64,000 nucleotides of DNA from Amycolatopsis sp. FDAARGOS 1241 (GTDB lineage: Bacteria; Actinomycetota; Actinomycetes; Mycobacteriales; Pseudonocardiaceae), in contig NZ_CP069526.1 in the NCBI RefSeq assembly GCF_016889705.1, positions 1,426,001-1,490,000 of the forward strand. The letters run 5' to 3'. The notes below the pieces were generated by a model that did no database searches, had not been told where the DNA came from, and was given only the letters and a program-made list of their open reading frames with translations. Position 1 is the first letter of the stretch. Each line of letters opens with the position of its first letter. This document shows positions 53,486 to 62,746 of this stretch, one piece after another. Position numbers and translations under genes: made by a program.

Positions 53486-53905
53486 CTAGCGCCGGTGTTC
53501 CGCGTCCACCCGGGTGGTCGCGCCGGTCGCGACGATGGTGCGCGTCGCCTCCACCGAGCCGTAGGTCCAGAGGATCCGCATCGGCTCGGTGGCCGACGCG
53601 TTGCGGAACCGGTGCGGCACGCCCGCGTCGACGTACGTCGTGTCCCAAGTGGACAGGCGGTGTTCGGTGCCGTCGATCTCGACGATCGCCTCCCCGGCCA
53701 GGATCACGACGCTCTCGGGGCAGTTGTGCGTGTGCAGCGGGATGCCGGCACCGCCGTCGAACATCGTCATGCCGTTCAGGAACACCTCGGCGCCGACGGT
53801 CTTGCTCACCAGCGGGATGGTCCGGGCGCCGCCGCCGCGGTCGGCCGGTGTCAGCTCGGCCGGGCGCAACACCACGGACGGGAACGGTTCTTTCGGGTCG
53901 CTCAC
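53486..53905 (-). CDS. Small cupin-domain protein
   Basis: 139 residues from a GTG at 53903-53905 overlapping the ALDH stop. Conserved cupin motif 1 IPLHTHNCPESVVILAGEA (metal ligands H, H, E) and motif 2 VDAGVPHRFRNASATEPM (His). The single beta-barrel probably binds a metal; it could be an isomerase, a dioxygenase or a sensor for the pathway acid. Sits between the dehydrogenases and their regulator. Confidence 0.85.
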   Translation of the reverse strand: MSDPKEPFPSVVLRPAELTPADRGGGARTIPLVSKTVGAEVFLNGMTMFDGGAGIPLHTHNCPESVVILAGEAIVEIDGTEHRLSTWDTTYVDAGVPHRFRNASATEPMRILWTYGSVEATRTIVATGATTRVDAEHRR

Positions 53906-55263
53906 CGGGTTTCTCCGATCCAGACGGTCTTCACGTTCACGAACTCGCGGATGCCGTCCGCGCCCAGCTCCCGGCCGTAACCGGACTTCTTGATGCCGCC
54001 GAACGGCAACCGCGGGTCCGAAGCGACCATGCTGTTGACGAACACCGCGCCGGCCTCGAGACCCTTCGCGAACCGCTGCGCCCGCTCCGGCGAGGCCGTC
54101 CACACGGCCGCGCCGAGGCCGAACTCGGTGTCGTTGGCCAGGGCGAGGGCCTCGTCGTCGCCCGAGACGCGCACGATCGCGGCCACCGGCCCGAACGTCT
54201 CCTCCTCGAACGCCGCCATGCCCGGCTTCACGTGGTCGAGCACCGTCGGCGCGTAGAAGTAGCCGGGGCCGGCCACGGGCTCGCCGCCCGTCCGGACGAC
54301 ACCGCCGGCCTCGACGGTGCGGCGCACCTGGTCGGCCAGCCCGTCGCGCAGGTCTTCGCGGGCGAGCGGCCCGACGGTGGTGTCCGCCTCGGCCGGGTCG
54401 CCGACGCGCAGCCGGGCGACGGCCGCGGTGAAGGCGTCGGCGAACTCGTCGGCCACGGACTCGTCCACGATGAAGCGCTTCGCGTTGACGCAGCTCTGCC
54501 CGGTGTTGAGGAAGCGGGCCTTCACCGCCGTCTCGGCCGCGGCGGCGACGTCGGCGTCGGCGAGGACCACGAACGGGTCCGAACCGCCGAGCTCCAGCAC
54601 CTGCTTCTTGAGCGCGGCGCCGGCCTGGCTGGCCACGAGCGCGCCGACGCGCGTGGAGCCCGTGAGCGTGACGGCGGCGATCCGGTCGTCGGCGATGAGC
54701 CGCGCGACCTCGCCGACGTCCACCAGGAGCGACCGCACGAGCCCGGCCGGCGTGCCGGCCTTGCGGAACACGTCCTCGATGGCCAACGCGCAGCCCGGGA
54801 CGTTGGTGGCGTGCTTGAGGATCGCGCCGTTGCCGGCGGCCAGCGCGGGGGCGGCGAAGCGGAAGAACTGCCAGAAGGGGTAGTTCCACGGCATCACGGC
54901 GAGCACCACGCCGAGCGGTTCGACGACCACACTGGCCTGCGCGAGCACCTGGTGCTCGGCCAGGTACTCGGCGGCGTGCTCGGCGTAGTGCACGCAGTTG
55001 AGCGCGCACTTCTCGATCTCGGCCTCGGATTCCGCGAGCGGCTTGCCCATCTCGGCTGTGATCAGCGTCGCGTACTCGGCCTTGCCGGCCCGCAGCACGG
55101 CCGCCAGCTCGCGCAGCAGCGCCACGCGTTCGGTGAGCGGTTTCTCGCGCCACTGAGCCTGCGCGGCCACCGCGCCATCCAGCGCGGCATCGACCTCTGC
55201 GGCGGTGTGCAGGTCGTATGTGGACAGTGGCTTCCCGGTGGCCGGGTTCACGGATTCGATCAC
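53902..55263 (-). CDS. NAD(P)-dependent aldehyde dehydrogenase (semialdehyde type)
   Basis: 453 residues from a GTG at 55261-55263 (start MIESVNPATGKPLSTYDL). Glu224 in LELGGSDP and Cys258 in NTGQSCVN are the catalytic pair; VMPWNYPFWQ and LTGSTRVG bind coenzyme. C-terminal LPFGGIKKSGYGRELG. Start overlaps the isopropylmalate-dehydrogenase-like stop (GTGA). It is a paralogue, with the same length and layout, of the enzyme at 41475. In the pathway it would oxidise an aldehyde formed by decarboxylation. Confidence 0.92.
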   Translation of the reverse strand: MIESVNPATGKPLSTYDLHTAAEVDAALDGAVAAQAQWREKPLTERVALLRELAAVLRAGKAEYATLITAEMGKPLAESEAEIEKCALNCVHYAEHAAEYLAEHQVLAQASVVVEPLGVVLAVMPWNYPFWQFFRFAAPALAAGNGAILKHATNVPGCALAIEDVFRKAGTPAGLVRSLLVDVGEVARLIADDRIAAVTLTGSTRVGALVASQAGAALKKQVLELGGSDPFVVLADADVAAAAETAVKARFLNTGQSCVNAKRFIVDESVADEFADAFTAAVARLRVGDPAEADTTVGPLAREDLRDGLADQVRRTVEAGGVVRTGGEPVAGPGYFYAPTVLDHVKPGMAAFEEETFGPVAAIVRVSGDDEALALANDTEFGLGAAVWTASPERAQRFAKGLEAGAVFVNSMVASDPRLPFGGIKKSGYGRELGADGIREFVNVKTVWIGETR

Positions 55264-56339
55264 CGGGCACCCACCGGAAGTCCGGTGACGGACTCGGCGA
55301 CCGCGGCGGCGAACGCCTCCGTGCCGAGTGTGCCGCCGAGGTCGGCGGTGCGCGTGGCGGGGTCGTCGAGCACGGAGTCCACGGCGCGTGTCACGAGCTC
55401 GGCGCCGGACACGAGAGCGTCGTTCTCGTCGCGGCGGCCGCGCCAGTCGAGCAGCATCGCGGCCGACAGGATGAGCGACGCGGGATTGGCCACGCCCTGC
55501 CCCGCGATGTCGGGCGCCGAACCGTGCTGCGCCTGGCCAACGCAGATGTCGTGCCCGGCGTTGATCGAGCCACCGAGGCCGAGGCTGCCGGACAGCTCCG
55601 AGGCCTCGTCGGACAGGATGTCGCCGAACATGTTGGTGGTCACCAGCACGTCGAAGCGCTGCGGGTCGCGGATCAGCAGGGCCGAGGCGGCGTCCACGAT
55701 CAGCTCCTCCAGCTCCACGTCGGGGAAGTCCTGGGCGACGGCGCGCACCTCGCGCAGGAACAGGCCGTCGGACAGCTTGAGCACGTTGGCCTTGTGCACG
55801 GCCGTCACCTTGCCGCGGCGGCCGCGCGCGAGCTCGAACGCCGCGCGCGCCACGCGGGCCGAGCCGCGCGCGGAGACCTTGCGCACCGACAGCGCGAGGT
55901 CCGGGTCGGGCATGAACTCGCCGGTGCCGGCGAACATGTTGCGGTCGGAGTAGAAGCCTTCGGTGTTCTCGCGCACAATCACGAGGTCCATCGGCTTGCG
56001 CAGCACGCTGAGGCCTTCGCGCGACCGGCACGGGCGTACGTTGGCGAACAGCTCGAACGTCGTCCGCAGCGCGGCAGACGGGTTGATCCCGCCCTGCTCC
56101 TTGGCCGGGTACTCGTAGTGCGACACCGGGCCGAGCAGCGTGCCGTCGACCTCGGGCACGCGCTCCAGCACCGACGCGGGCAGCGTCGTACCGTCGGTCG
56201 CGAGCGAGGCCAAGCCGATCTCGCGCACCTCGAAGCTCAGGCCGAGCCCGAGCCGCCGGTCGGCGGCGCCGAGCACGTCCAGGGTCGCCGCAGTGATCTC
56301 GGGACCGATGCCGTCACCGGGCAAGACGAGGACTTTCAC
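55260..56339 (-). CDS. Isopropylmalate/tartrate dehydrogenase-family enzyme
   Basis: 359 residues from a GTG at 56337-56339 with AAGGAG 6 bases upstream. Beta-decarboxylating dehydrogenase signatures: LPGDGIGPEI, VRENTEGFYSDRNMF, AVHKANVLKLSDGLF, and NMFGDILSDEASELSGSLGL with metal-binding Asp residues, then HGSAPDIAGQGVANPASLIL. Lack of the clustered leuB/leuCD genes and the operon partners (ALDH, cupin) favour a catabolic hydroxyacid such as tartrate or a 2-substituted malate. NAD or NADP choice cannot be stated. Confidence 0.88.
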   Translation of the reverse strand: MKVLVLPGDGIGPEITAATLDVLGAADRRLGLGLSFEVREIGLASLATDGTTLPASVLERVPEVDGTLLGPVSHYEYPAKEQGGINPSAALRTTFELFANVRPCRSREGLSVLRKPMDLVIVRENTEGFYSDRNMFAGTGEFMPDPDLALSVRKVSARGSARVARAAFELARGRRGKVTAVHKANVLKLSDGLFLREVRAVAQDFPDVELEELIVDAASALLIRDPQRFDVLVTTNMFGDILSDEASELSGSLGLGGSINAGHDICVGQAQHGSAPDIAGQGVANPASLILSAAMLLDWRGRRDENDALVSGAELVTRAVDSVLDDPATRTADLGGTLGTEAFAAAVAESVTGLPVGAR

Positions 56340-56357
56340 GGTCACTCCTTCCGACTC

Positions 56358-56383
56358 TGGTATTTCATGCGAGCAATATACCA
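56358..56383. promoter_or_regulatory. Candidate GntR operator, TGGTAT-N14-ATACCA
   Basis: Six-base arms TGGTAT (56358-56363) and ATACCA (56378-56383) in an AT-rich stretch 19 bases before the GTG of the dehydrogenase operon. The GntR gene is the last gene of that operon. The divergent CopD-like gene begins at 56504. Confidence 0.5.
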
Positions 56384-56503
56384 TCAATGTAGTGGTCGCT
56401 TCAGTCTTCACATCTGTTGTAGGATCAGCTACCTTCGACCGCCAAGAGCCGACGTCCCCGCCGGTTCGGCTCACCTGCCCCCCGCTCGAGGAGATGGCTG
56501 CCG

Positions 56504-57721
56504 ATGTCCTTTCTGCTCACCCAGGCCGTTTCCGCGGCCGAAGCGAACCCGACCCCCGAGGTGTGGCGGGTCATCACGAAGATGGCGTACTTCGCCGGAC
56601 TGATCGGTTCGATCGGCGGCTGCATGCTTCTGCTGATCGTGCTTCGGCCCGTCTGGAGACGACCGTCCGTCGACCCCGCCGACCGCGCCGTGCTGCAGCG
56701 CCGCGCCGGCTTGTACCTCGCCCTCGTCGGCACGTGGTTCCTCATCGCCCTGTACTTCCAGCTCGCCGGCAAGGGTGCGCGCGTCAAGGGCAAGGAGATC
56801 CCGTACGGCCAGGCGCTTTCGCCCGCCGCGATCGGCAGGTTCATCTCCGTGCCCGGCAAGAAGGGCGACTGGATCTCCAGTGGTGCCGAGGCACTGATCC
56901 AGTATTCGCTGTGGGGCCTCGCGGCTCTCGTGCTGATGCTGCTGTTCTCGCCGAAGATGCGCGAACGGATCGGTGCCGTGGCACTGGCCTCGCTCGTCAT
57001 CAACTTCGTCGCCTACCAGGTGACCCTGCTGCCGACGAACTGGGCCAAGGAGACCGGCGACGTCCTCGCCAACTCGCTGCTCGACCACCTGCACGTCTTC
57101 TCGATCTCGACCTGGGTCGGCGGCATCGCCGGGCTGGTGATCCTGGCGTTCTCCCGGCGCAAGCTCTCCCGCGGTGCCGGTGACACGTTCGCCCAGATCT
57201 GGACGCGGTTCTCGACGCTGGCGATGGTCGCCGTGGGTTGCATCCTGATCACCGGCCTGTACCTGGCCTACACGCTCGTCGGCAGTCCGTCGGAGCTGTT
57301 CACCACCAGCTTCGGGCGCTTCCTGGTCATCAAGGTGTCGCTGGTGGCCCTGATGATCTGCATTGGTGCGGCCAACGAGTTCGTGATGATGCCGCGGATC
57401 GCGCGGGCCCGGGCAGCCGGTGCGGAGGGCTCGGTGTTCAAGGTGGCGCTGAAGCAGTTCCCCGCGCTGGTGACGGTGGAGGTTGCACTGGCGATCGGCG
57501 TGCTGTTCGTGCTGTCGTTCCTGACCGGTTCGGCTCGCGCCGAGGCCGGCGACCCAGCCGACCCGACGCTGAGCGGCACCGTCGTGGGGATCGGTGTCGT
57601 GTTGGCGATCCTGATCGCGGTTTCGTTCGTCACCACGGCGAAGGTTTCGGATCGGTTGTCGCGGTCGGCGGTTCGCCCCGGCGAGGTTGAGCAGCGCGAA
57701 GCCGTCGCGGCGGAGAGTTAA
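56504..57721 (+). CDS. CopD-domain membrane protein
   Basis: 405 residues with about eight to nine membrane helices. The C-terminal part matches the copper-resistance D family: HLHVFSISTWVGGIAGLVIL, FSTLAMVAVGCILITGLYLA, FGRFLVIKVSLVALMICIGA and NEFVMMPRIA. No CopC domain or cytochrome partner is near, and conserved Met/His clusters are few, so copper transport is likely but not certain. Start ATG 56504 within MSFLLTQAVSAAEANPTP; the first 15 residues may be a cleaved leader or a helix end. Confidence 0.83.
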   Translation: MSFLLTQAVSAAEANPTPEVWRVITKMAYFAGLIGSIGGCMLLLIVLRPVWRRPSVDPADRAVLQRRAGLYLALVGTWFLIALYFQLAGKGARVKGKEIPYGQALSPAAIGRFISVPGKKGDWISSGAEALIQYSLWGLAALVLMLLFSPKMRERIGAVALASLVINFVAYQVTLLPTNWAKETGDVLANSLLDHLHVFSISTWVGGIAGLVILAFSRRKLSRGAGDTFAQIWTRFSTLAMVAVGCILITGLYLAYTLVGSPSELFTTSFGRFLVIKVSLVALMICIGAANEFVMMPRIARARAAGAEGSVFKVALKQFPALVTVEVALAIGVLFVLSFLTGSARAEAGDPADPTLSGTVVGIGVVLAILIAVSFVTTAKVSDRLSRSAVRPGEVEQREAVAAES

Positions 57722-58103
57722 GGAGCTGTCAGGGGGTTTCCCCTGGGTGTCAAAGGTTTGTCCGGGCCCATATCCGTTTCCGGCTGGTCGGGAGAGCGTG
57801 TGCTTCCGAGCGGTGAGTGGAGGCGGGTATGGGCACGGTTGTGTCTGCGGTGGCTTTGGTCGGCTTGGCGGCGGGTCGCGGGCGGCTCGTCGCGCTGGCG
57901 CGCGACGTTGCGCCCAGGTGGTGCAGGGGGCACCCCGATTTTGATTGTGACCGCGTGGAAGGCGGGGATCGAGGTGCCGGGCGGGGGCTGGGTGCGGGGT
58001 TGGTCTGGGTTGTCGGGTGGCGGTTTTGAGGCGTGGGGTTTTGTTGGGGTGTGGGCGGCGGCGTGGTTTTGGCGTCGGGTGGGGTGAGGGGACGGCCGGC
58101 TGC
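57722..58103. other. No gene recognised
   Basis: About 380 bases between the CopD-like gene and the convergent ABC transporter. A 70-residue frame starting ATG at 57829 (MGTVVSAVALVGLAAGRGRL) has hydrophobic text but degenerates quickly. GGGGGTTTCCCC at about 57733-57744 is a weak hairpin that may help terminate transcription. Nothing else is seen. Confidence 0.4.
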
Positions 58104-58721
58104 TCAATCGGCGCCGGTCAGGGCGAGGGTGCGGTCGGTGTGGGTGGCAAGCAGGGGGTCGTGGCTGGCGACCAGGACCGCGGCGCCCGCGTTGGCCGCG
58201 CTGCGTAGCGCGGTCAGTACCAGTTCGGCGTGGGCGCGGTCCTGGTGTGAGGTCGGTTCGTCGGCCAGGACGAGGGTGGGGGCGGTGGCCAGGGCGCGGC
58301 CCACGGCGGCGCGTTGCTGTTCGCCGCGGGAGATTTCGGTGGGCAGGCGGGCGGCGAGTTTCGCGAGGTCGAGGGTTTCGAGCAGCTTCGGCAGATCGGC
58401 GCCGGTACCCGTGCGAGCGGCGAAGGCGAGGTTGTCGGCGACGGTGAGCTCGTCGAAGAGCCCGATGGACTGGGGGACGAAACCCAGGTGCTGCCACGGC
58501 ATCCGCGCCGGCGGCACGTCGGGCAGGGCGGGGCCTGGTGTCACGGTGCCGGTGTCGGGGGTTTCCCAGCCGCCGGCGATCACGAGGAGGGTGCTCTTGC
58601 CGGAGCCCGACGGGCCGGTCAGCGCGACGAGTTCGCCGGGCTGCAGGGAGAAACTCGTCGGGCGCAGCACGAGCGTGCCGCGGTAGGACTTGGACACGTC
58701 GGTCAGGGTCAGCACGGTCAT
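58104..58721 (-). CDS. ABC transporter ATP-binding protein (LolD/MacB type), gene 3
   Basis: 205 residues. Walker [21 protein letters not shown], signature ISRGEQQRAAVGRALATAPT, Walker B LVLADEPTSHQDRAH. Shorter than usual and with a Q-loop in PWQHLGFVPQSIGLFDELTV. Start overlaps the stop of the upstream ATPase (ATGA). With two ATPase genes and one large permease gene the transporter may use a heterodimeric ATPase. Confidence 0.9.
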   Translation of the reverse strand: MTVLTLTDVSKSYRGTLVLRPTSFSLQPGELVALTGPSGSGKSTLLVIAGGWETPDTGTVTPGPALPDVPPARMPWQHLGFVPQSIGLFDELTVADNLAFAARTGTGADLPKLLETLDLAKLAARLPTEISRGEQQRAAVGRALATAPTLVLADEPTSHQDRAHAELVLTALRSAANAGAAVLVASHDPLLATHTDRTLALTGAD

Positions 58722-59383
58722 CGGATCCGTCCGTCCACGAGTTCGAACACGTCGTCGGCCGCGGAGACCAGGGTCGGGTCGTGGGTGGCGACGACGACAG
58801 CGCGGCCGAGTGAGGCCAGGCGCCGCACGGCGTCGGCGACGAGGTGGGCTGAAGCGCGGTCGAGCTGGGCCGTCGGTTCGTCCGCGAGCAAGGCCGCGGG
58901 ATCGCCCGCGGCGGCGAACGCCAGAGCCACGCGTTGCTGCTCGCCACCCGAGAGCGCGTTCGGCAAGCTGGCGCCGCGGTGTCCCAAGCCCAGCGCCTCG
59001 AGCAGTTCGCCGGACGCGGGCCCGCAGCCGCGCAGGCGGGCGGCGAGCTCCAAGTGCTCGTCGACAGTCAGGTAACCCAGCAGGTTGTCCACCGGGTTCT
59101 GGAAGACGTACCCCAGCCGTTTGCGCCGCAGGCCCCGGCGACCACGCGCGGACAACGCCGTCGCGTCCACTCCGGCCACTTCGACCGTGCCGCGCACCGG
59201 GCGTTCCAGGCAGGCGAGCACGCGCAGCAGCGTCGACTTCCCGGAACCCGAAGGGCCGACGAGCGCCGTGACCCGGGCGGGCGCGGCTGAAACGGAGACC
59301 CCCTGCAGGGCCACTACTTCGTGCGTCGCGGTGTGGTAGGTCTGGTGGAGGTCCACACAGGACAGCGCGTCAATTCGTGTCAC
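58718..59383 (-). CDS. ABC transporter ATP-binding protein (LolD/MacB type), gene 2
   Basis: 221 residues from a GTG at 59381-59383, overlapping the permease stop by 14 bases. Walker [22 protein letters not shown]-loop RKRLGYVFQNPVDNLLGYLT, signature LSGGEQQRVALAFAAAGDPA, Walker B ALLADEPTAQLDRAS, H-loop VVATHDP. The upstream open frame overlapping the permease gene is not used. Confidence 0.9.
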   Translation of the reverse strand: MTRIDALSCVDLHQTYHTATHEVVALQGVSVSAAPARVTALVGPSGSGKSTLLRVLACLERPVRGTVEVAGVDATALSARGRRGLRRKRLGYVFQNPVDNLLGYLTVDEHLELAARLRGCGPASGELLEALGLGHRGASLPNALSGGEQQRVALAFAAAGDPAALLADEPTAQLDRASAHLVADAVRRLASLGRAVVVATHDPTLVSAADDVFELVDGRIR

Positions 59384-62066
59384 GCAGCACCTCCGAGGCG
59401 CGGGCGCGCGACACGGCGCGCTGGGCGGCGAGCGTCGCGAGCACCGCGGCCAGCAGTGTCGCCGCCGCGAGGCGTGCGGTGAGCGACCACGGCGTGGCGA
59501 TGAGGGTGCCCGGCACGGCCGCCGGGTCGAGGTCGTACCCCGCGCTCGTGAGCGCGACCGCGACGACCGCGAACCCGAGCCCCGCGGCGAAGCCGGCCGC
59601 GAGCAGGCCGCCGACTTCGTACAGCAACGCGCGCCAATGCGCCCACGCTCCGATGTCCATGCGCCGCAACAACAAGTACGCACTGCGCCGCGCCCGGGCC
59701 CGGGAATTCAGGTACAGCAGCAACCCCACGAGCACGATCGCGCCGGCGAGCACGGAAACGGCGGTGAGGAACAGGAACGTGTAGGTGATGGCCGTGTAGA
59801 CGCCGTTGGCCGTGACCTCCCTGGCCTGGCTGAGCGTGCCGACGGGGACGTGCGCCGCCGACAGCGCGGGCACGACCTGCGCCGGGTCACCGCGCAGCCA
59901 CAGCTGGTGGTGGAGGTTCTGACCGGCCAGCTGGTCCAGCACGTCGCGACGCACCAGCATCATCGGGAAGCCGGAGCTCTTGCCGGGCAGCTGCGCGACG
60001 CTCGTGATCGAGAACGGCACGGTGCGCTCGCCGATCTCGACGTTCGTCCGCCCGGACACGCCGGGGATCCCGGCCAGCACGCCCACGGCCGCGCCGGGTT
60101 CGGACAGCTGCGCCACCAGATCGTCGAGGGTCGGGCCGGGCAGTGCGTTGTCCCAGAACGCCGCGCCGGTGAAGGCGGCCGGGTCGACGCCGACCACGTT
60201 CACGGTCGTGTGACCGACGGTGCCGGAGTCGTAGCGGTCCACGTAGCTCGCCGCGAACCCGGGTGGGGCTTTTGCCGGCCCGGTCAGGTCCACGACCACG
60301 TCGGTGCCGACCACGAGCTGGCCCTCGGCGTGCAGCGTCCGGTCGACCGAGCCCGTGACCGTCGTCGCGTACACGGACAACGCGATGGGAATCGCCGTCG
60401 CGCCGATCAGCACGGCCGCCGCGGCGGGGGCCGACGCGATCCGCCGCCACGACAGGAAAGCGACCGCCCGCGAGAGCGACACCGGCCGCACACGCACCAC
60501 CGAGACCCGCACGATCCGCGCGGCCAGCAGGGCCAGGCCGATCACCAGCAGCAGCGGCACCACGATCAGCCGTGGCGGGATCCGCGCGACGGACCCGGCC
60601 GCGCCCGCGTTGTCCTCCGCCACGCCGTCGAGCACGAAGTAGCAGACGAGCGCGGCGCCGAGTGGCAGCAGTTCCCACGGCCAGTGCCGCCGCCGGGTCG
60701 TGTGCGCGTCGAACAGTGCGGTGATGCGCCGCCCGCTCGCGAACGCGAGCATCGCGAGCGTCACGAACAACGCGGCGGCCGCACCGAGGATCGAACCGGC
60801 CAGCGCGCCGGGTGTCACGAGCGGGCTCGGCCCGAGCGTCGCCACGAGGTAGCGCGCGAGGAACCAGCCCGCGACGCCGCCGAGCACCACGACGGTGCCG
60901 ACCTCCAGCACGGCCTTGCCCACGAGCGCGAGTGGTCCCACCCCGCGCGAGGACAGCACGGCCAGCTCGGCGCGTCGCCGGTCCACCCAGAACGATCCGG
61001 CCGCGGCGGCGATCACGAGCCCAGCCAGCGCGCCGACCGCGCCCATCGGCACCACCGTCGTCGCCAACGCGGACGTGACCTGGTCGGCGCGGTCGACCAT
61101 GCCGCCGAGCGACGACGTGAACTCGGTGCTGCCGAAGCGGTGGAAGGTCTGGCCCAGCACGTCGACCGGGTTCTCGGTCCGGGCGCGCAGGTGCTCCAGC
61201 CCGGCCACGACAGCGGGCGCGCTCGCCGTCGTCATGCCGGTGGTGTCGACCGAGCTCTCGACCAGGTTCTGAACGCCGGACTCAGGCGTGGTGAAGCTGA
61301 AGAAGTCGTCCGTCGTCACCAGCGCGACCGGGAAGGTGCCGCTGTTGGACAGCGGGTCGCCGCGGTAGACGCCCGCGAGGCTGCACCAGTACGGCTGATC
61401 GGGAAGGGAGCGCAGGTCGCGGTAGATCCCGGCCACGCGCAACTGCCGCGTCGGCCCGCCCGTGAGCGGTCTGGCCCGGTCCCCGGGGGCTAGTGAGTTG
61501 CGCGAGCCGCCCGTGACGGTCACGAGGTCGCCCGCGTGCAGGTTCTTGATGTTCGCGAACTGGTCCGGGAGCCAGATCCCGGACCGCGTCCCGCGCTGCA
61601 CCACCTGGATGTGGTCTTGGAAACCCGTGCGGGACACGAGGTTCAGCAGCGTTTGCTCGGGGTGGACCGGTGTGCCGGTCGCGGTCTCCACGGACGCGCC
61701 GGTGACCAAGGTCGACACGGGTGGCGACGCCTTCGACACGGCCGCGACGGCCTGGGTCGCCTGCTGCACCCGTGCGGCGTAGAGCGCTTTCCCGACTTGC
61801 TCGGGCGCCGCGGGGTTGCGTTGCGTACCTGGGAGATAGCCGCTCCACTGCGCGCCGACGGCCCACTCGCACGCGAGCGAGGCCTGCTGCTGCAGCGTCG
61901 CGTTGCCCGCGGCGGAAAGGAAGAGCGCGATGGCCGTGGCCGGCAGTGCGACGAGGATCGCGGCCGCCGCGACGGCGATCACGACCGCCGGTTGACGCCA
62001 CCCCGTTTGCAGTGCCCGCGACCACGGCGTGGCCAACCCCCACCTCGGCATGCCCAGGAGTTTCAC
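59370..62066 (-). CDS. FtsX-type permease of MacB-like ABC exporter (898 residues)
   Basis: Large permease with a hydrophobic helix near residue 40 (AAILVALPATAIALFLSA), a periplasmic/extracellular MacB-core region, central helix clusters around residues 340-560 and a final FtsX module: TYTFLFLTAVSVLAGAIVLV and ARLAAATLLAAVLATLAAQR. The length fits a duplicated FtsX layout with about ten helices. First gene of the three-gene leftward operon. Probably exports a lipid, peptide or macrolide-like compound or transduces an envelope signal; no sensor kinase is adjacent. Intact. Confidence 0.88.
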   Translation of the reverse strand: MKLLGMPRWGLATPWSRALQTGWRQPAVVIAVAAAAILVALPATAIALFLSAAGNATLQQQASLACEWAVGAQWSGYLPGTQRNPAAPEQVGKALYAARVQQATQAVAAVSKASPPVSTLVTGASVETATGTPVHPEQTLLNLVSRTGFQDHIQVVQRGTRSGIWLPDQFANIKNLHAGDLVTVTGGSRNSLAPGDRARPLTGGPTRQLRVAGIYRDLRSLPDQPYWCSLAGVYRGDPLSNSGTFPVALVTTDDFFSFTTPESGVQNLVESSVDTTGMTTASAPAVVAGLEHLRARTENPVDVLGQTFHRFGSTEFTSSLGGMVDRADQVTSALATTVVPMGAVGALAGLVIAAAAGSFWVDRRRAELAVLSSRGVGPLALVGKAVLEVGTVVVLGGVAGWFLARYLVATLGPSPLVTPGALAGSILGAAAALFVTLAMLAFASGRRITALFDAHTTRRRHWPWELLPLGAALVCYFVLDGVAEDNAGAAGSVARIPPRLIVVPLLLVIGLALLAARIVRVSVVRVRPVSLSRAVAFLSWRRIASAPAAAAVLIGATAIPIALSVYATTVTGSVDRTLHAEGQLVVGTDVVVDLTGPAKAPPGFAASYVDRYDSGTVGHTTVNVVGVDPAAFTGAAFWDNALPGPTLDDLVAQLSEPGAAVGVLAGIPGVSGRTNVEIGERTVPFSITSVAQLPGKSSGFPMMLVRRDVLDQLAGQNLHHQLWLRGDPAQVVPALSAAHVPVGTLSQAREVTANGVYTAITYTFLFLTAVSVLAGAIVLVGLLLYLNSRARARRSAYLLLRRMDIGAWAHWRALLYEVGGLLAAGFAAGLGFAVVAVALTSAGYDLDPAAVPGTLIATPWSLTARLAAATLLAAVLATLAAQRAVSRARASEVLRDTN

Positions 62067-62168
62067 ACAGCGCGGGAGACCGCCGGGTCACCGAGATCCT
62101 TTTGAGACAGCACGCTTTCCCACCGCAGCCGACCGGCGACGCGGTGTTGTGGAATCCCGGTGACCGGG

Positions 62169-62585
62169 TCAGTGCGTGGCCGGGTGGGGGAGCCCGTCGG
62201 GTGCGCAGTGGGAGCAGATGCCGGTGAGGATCGCTTCCTCCGTGGTGCAGACCGCGTCGAGGCGGCCGCAGTTGGTGCACAGCAGGTGGCCGTGCTCAGG
62301 TCCAGTCAGTTCATAGCGCTGCGCGACGCCGACGGTGTCGAAACGGCGGACGAGCCCCGCCGCGACGCCGGTGGCGAGCACGTCGTGGATCGCGCGGGTC
62401 GACGCGAACCGCAGGCGGTCGCGGACGTGGGGCAGCAGCTCGGCGACGGTCGTGTGCGGCTGCTCGGCGAGGGTTTCCAGCACTACCTGCCGGGCGGTGG
62501 TCACGCGAAGGCCGGCCCGGCGGAGCCGCTCGCCGGCATCGATCGACGCCGGCCCCGGCTGAGGAAGAGTGGAAGTCGTGGGCAC
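62169..62585 (-). CDS. Fur-family transcriptional regulator (A)
   Basis: 138 residues from a GTG at 62583-62585. N-terminal wHTH (LRRAGLRVTTARQVVLETLA, STRAIHDVLATGVAAGLVRR), then zinc-binding CxxC pairs LCTNCGRLDAV and CSHCAPDG, with His ligands in GPEHGHLL. Resembles the FurA/CatR/Zur group. Divergent from a second Fur protein at 62747; the 161-base gap carries duplicated operator-like repeats. Confidence 0.9.
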   Translation of the reverse strand: MPTTSTLPQPGPASIDAGERLRRAGLRVTTARQVVLETLAEQPHTTVAELLPHVRDRLRFASTRAIHDVLATGVAAGLVRRFDTVGVAQRYELTGPEHGHLLCTNCGRLDAVCTTEEAILTGICSHCAPDGLPHPATH

Positions 62586-62746
62586 CCCACCTTTGTAGAC
62601 CCTAGAGTTGATGCAGTCAATTGTCGGAAGAAGTCAACTGTGTGGTTCGCTTTCGCGAATCGGCAGGTGACCGGCGTTGTCGAGGTCCGACTGTGAGCTA
62701 CTCCACCTCAGAGTTGATGCAGTCAATTCTGAGGTACAGTTCCCGC
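62586..62746. promoter_or_regulatory. Divergent Fur promoter with 19-bp repeated operator
   Basis: AGAGTTGATGCAGTCAATT occurs at 62604-62622 and again at 62710-62728, same orientation, start-to-start 106 bases. Each contains the dyad TTGA-N5-TCAA. One copy lies 19 bases from each start codon, so each gene has its own copy, with AAGTCAACT a further half-site in the middle. The stretch is the most AT-rich of the last 6 kb. Strong candidate for cross-regulation by the two Fur proteins. Confidence 0.75.
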
